From Acidobacteriota bacterium (lineage in GTDB: Bacteria > Acidobacteriota > Blastocatellia > Pyrinomonadales > Pyrinomonadaceae): DNA of 23,594 nt. Positions 21,703 through 23,594 of this stretch are shown in pieces; the first letter of the stretch is position 1, and each line of letters opens with the position of its first letter. The stretch is from positions 1 through 23,594 of the forward strand of contig JAEWBM010000109.1 of the NCBI GenBank assembly GCA_023391155.1, written 5' to 3'. The position numbers and the translations under genes are program-made. The notes beneath the pieces were generated by a model. The model was given only the letters and a program-made list of their open reading frames with translations. It did no database searches and had not been told where the DNA came from.

Positions 21703-23535
21703 CTATTGGCCGCCTGACAGATACTGTTCGCGCAGCCTTCTGGCACTCTCGCTCGCATTCGGGTCGGGCCTAAAGCTATATTGCTGCCGCGGGTCCTCGC
21801 CCAGCTTTATCGTGATCTCCTCCAGCCGGTCAAACCTGAAGATCGTCAGCTTCACCTCATCGCCCGGGGACTTTTCGCCAAGATACGAATTCAAAAATCC
21901 CTGCGACACCCGATATCCGTCGATCGCAAGTATCTGATCGTTATAGTTCAGGCCTTGCTCGTAAGCGGGCGTTCCGGCGGGGACATTCCTAACGGTCAGC
22001 ACGCCGTTCGATTCACCAAGCGACGCCCCGAGAAATGCATTCCCGTCGCCCGTCGGCGTTGCGACCAGCTCCAGCCCGATCGGCTTCAGGATCGCATTGT
22101 AATCGATCTCCGCCCGCCCGCGGACATACTTGTCAAAGAAATCCTCCAGGCTCCGTCCGGCCATCATTTCGCTCACCTTCTGAAAATCTTCCGGCGTAAA
22201 CTGCCTGTCCTTCTTCGCATATTCGTCGTACAGATGCCGCAGCACATCATCCAGCGACCGCTTGCCGTCCGACGAGGTCCTGATCGTGACGTCGAGCAGC
22301 ATATTGACGATGTCGCCCTTGTCATAGTATGAGATCTGATTGTTGATCGCGTTCTCGTCCTGCCGGTAATACTTGATCCACGCGTCAAAGCTCGCCTCCT
22401 CAAGGCTCGTCTCAAAACGCCCGGGCCGGTTCTGCAATGCATTGATAACACCTGCCTTCGACGCCAGAAACTCCTGCTGCCCGATCAATCCGGCACGCAT
22501 TAGCAGTATCCCCTCATAATACGAGGTCATCCCCTCGGCGACCCACAACAGCTTTGTGTAGTTCTCGTTCTCGTAATCGAACGGCCCGAGCGGCTCCGGC
22601 CTGATCCGCTTCACATTCCACAAGTGAAAATACTCGTGGGCCATCAGGTTGAGAAATGCGATATACCTCGACCGCGGCTTGAAGCCCCACCGGTTCCACT
22701 GCAGTGCCGTCGAGTTCAGATGCTCCAAGCCGCCGCCGCCTCTCAGGTTCAAAATGATCAGGTAATCGTCCACCGGCAGGTCGCCAAAGATCTTTACCGA
22801 TTCCTCAGCGATCTTTGCCGTGTCCACCCCGATCTGCTGCATGTCATAGTTGCCCTCGCCCGTGATGACCAGCCGGTGCGGTGCACCCGCCGCCATAAAC
22901 GTATGTTCCTTAAAATCGCTAACCTCGAAAGGAGAATCGAACAAAATGTCGAAGTTCGGTGCACTGAAAGTGTTCGCCCGGCCCGCGACGGCATCCAGCC
23001 CCGTCGCGACCTTCCAATTGCCGTACGGCTGCACCGTAATGGTCGACGGCGTCCGCAGCTGCCCCGCCGGATACATCAGCAGTGCGGCGTTGTTCCAAAA
23101 GGCATGCTCGCTGTTCAGCTCGTTCGTTCGTACCGTAAGCTCATTCGAATAGACCTTGTACCGAGCGACCACCTCATTCGCTCCTGCGGCATTCACCCGC
23201 CACGTGTTCTTGCTTACCTTTTCCCAGTCGAGCTCGCGCCCCGCGGCATCAGTCACCGAAAACGATTGCACGTGCCGCGAATATTCGCGGATCAGATAGC
23301 TGCCCGGCGTCCACACCGCCATCTTCAGATCGGTCGCGCCCGGCGATCGCGGCCAGCGAACACGCATCTCCACCTCGAGCAGGTGAGTCCACGGCTGCGG
23401 CATAGAGACCGTATAGTCGATCGAGCTCACCGCCGGCGTCGCCGTCTGGGCCGCTGCATAAGGCGCCGCTGCAGCTAGCAAAAGGTAGAGCGCCAGCGCG
23501 CCCACCATCCGTCGTGCAATATTTTTTCCTATCAT
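21703..23535 (-). CDS. Exported M61-family metallopeptidase with PDZ domain
   Basis: 610 residues. The signal peptide is about 1-30 (hydrophobic core VGALALYLLLAAAAPYA, cleavage near AAAQ). A beta-sandwich N-domain runs about 38-215. The thermolysin-like catalytic domain has GGGGLEHLNS (266-275), the zinc motif H300-E-Y-F-H304 and Glu334 in WVAEGMTSYYE. A PDZ domain covers about 500-590 (FLGASLGESNGVLTVRNVPA, LNYNDQILAIDGYRV). This is the architecture of M61 glycyl aminopeptidases, which remove N-terminal Gly/Ala residues; the true substrate here is unknown. All metal ligands are present and the length is normal. It is the first gene of a run with the TolB-like and DinB-like genes. The start ATG has GGGGAC about 14 bases upstream, a weak site. 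Confidence 0.93.
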   Translation of the reverse strand: MIGKNIARRMVGALALYLLLAAAAPYAAAQTATPAVSSIDYTVSMPQPWTHLLEVEMRVRWPRSPGATDLKMAVWTPGSYLIREYSRHVQSFSVTDAAGRELDWEKVSKNTWRVNAAGANEVVARYKVYSNELTVRTNELNSEHAFWNNAALLMYPAGQLRTPSTITVQPYGNWKVATGLDAVAGRANTFSAPNFDILFDSPFEVSDFKEHTFMAAGAPHRLVITGEGNYDMQQIGVDTAKIAEESVKIFGDLPVDDYLIILNLRGGGGLEHLNSTALQWNRWGFKPRSRYIAFLNLMAHEYFHLWNVKRIRPEPLGPFDYENENYTKLLWVAEGMTSYYEGILLMRAGLIGQQEFLASKAGVINALQNRPGRFETSLEEASFDAWIKYYRQDENAINNQISYYDKGDIVNMLLDVTIRTSSDGKRSLDDVLRHLYDEYAKKDRQFTPEDFQKVSEMMAGRSLEDFFDKYVRGRAEIDYNAILKPIGLELVATPTGDGNAFLGASLGESNGVLTVRNVPAGTPAYEQGLNYNDQILAIDGYRVSQGFLNSYLGEKSPGDEVKLTIFRFDRLEEITIKLGEDPRQQYSFRPDPNASESARRLREQYLSGGQ

Positions 23536-23578
23536 AGTTTCAGTATGTCCCCGGGTCGTTAGATTCTTAGCTTTTCGT

Positions 23579-23584
23579 ATTCTA
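23579..23584 (-). promoter_or_regulatory. Candidate -10 element for the M61 gene cluster
   Basis: TAGAAT on the minus strand matches the -10 consensus at five of six positions, 44 bases before the M61 ATG. Its -35 would lie at or beyond the window edge, so it cannot be confirmed here. Confidence 0.25.
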
Positions 23585-23594
23585 CTATGGAATC

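Noticed and set aside
22624..23478. 284-codon plus-strand frame opposite the M61 gene
   Set aside because: Arg/Pro/His-rich composition typical of an antisense shadow in GC-rich DNA; the minus strand encodes a full M61 peptidase with all motifs.

Overview
The window reads as a chromosomal segment of a GC-rich Gram-negative bacterium, most plausibly an Acidobacteriota of the Blastocatellia/Pyrinomonadales type. The clues are: exported lipoproteins with Asn/Ala-rich linkers, a BshB1-like deacetylase, a complete mreBCD-mrdA-rodA set, and many exported proteins with signal peptides or lipoboxes. The lineage is inferred from gene style, not from a marker gene. No tRNA, rRNA, CRISPR array, transposase or phage gene was seen. 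Most of the window is ordinary core genome.

Layout. (1) 1-1467, minus strand: a BshB1-like deacetylase followed directly by an HPD-containing J-like coiled-coil protein that runs off the left edge. (2) 1468-1730: AT-richer spacer with a pair of 19-bp repeats and a 12-unit heptamer tandem repeat running to just before a metallo-beta-lactamase-fold gene (1731-2504, plus). (3) 2563-4199: three small genes in alternating orientation: an unrecognised protein, an exported thioredoxin-fold protein with only one active-site cysteine, and an unrecognised exported helical protein. (4) 4249-7420, plus: lipB, a two-module lipoprotein, a barstar-family protein overlapping it by one base, a Gdx/SugE-type SMR transporter and an esterase, closed by a shared hairpin terminator at 7422-7456. 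(5) 7460-15565, minus: a six-gene elongation operon in the order mreB-mreC-mreD-mrdA(PBP2)-rodA-PBP1A. (6) 15830-19182, minus: CBS protein, Hsp20 and Lon, a compact protein-quality-control cluster co-directional with the mre operon. (7) 19319-19666, plus: a Rieske ferredoxin-like protein. (8) 19826-23535, minus: M61 peptidase with PDZ, a TolB/PD40-like lipoprotein and a DinB-like protein with gaps of 10 and 4 bases.

How the genes work together. MreB filaments, MreC/MreD, the SEDS glycosyltransferase RodA and its transpeptidase PBP2 build the lateral wall. Here the bifunctional PBP1A is encoded at the end of the same transcription unit. The CBS-Hsp20-Lon group pairs a holdase with an ATP-dependent protease. 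The last cluster puts an exported metallopeptidase beside a putative beta-propeller lipoprotein.

I found no convincing new multi-gene system. The best leads are the lipoprotein/barstar overlapping pair without a visible barnase, the heptamer repeat abutting a start codon with no ribosome-binding site, the CPNW thioredoxin-fold protein, the altered SEDS signature in RodA and the arginine-rich MreD tail.
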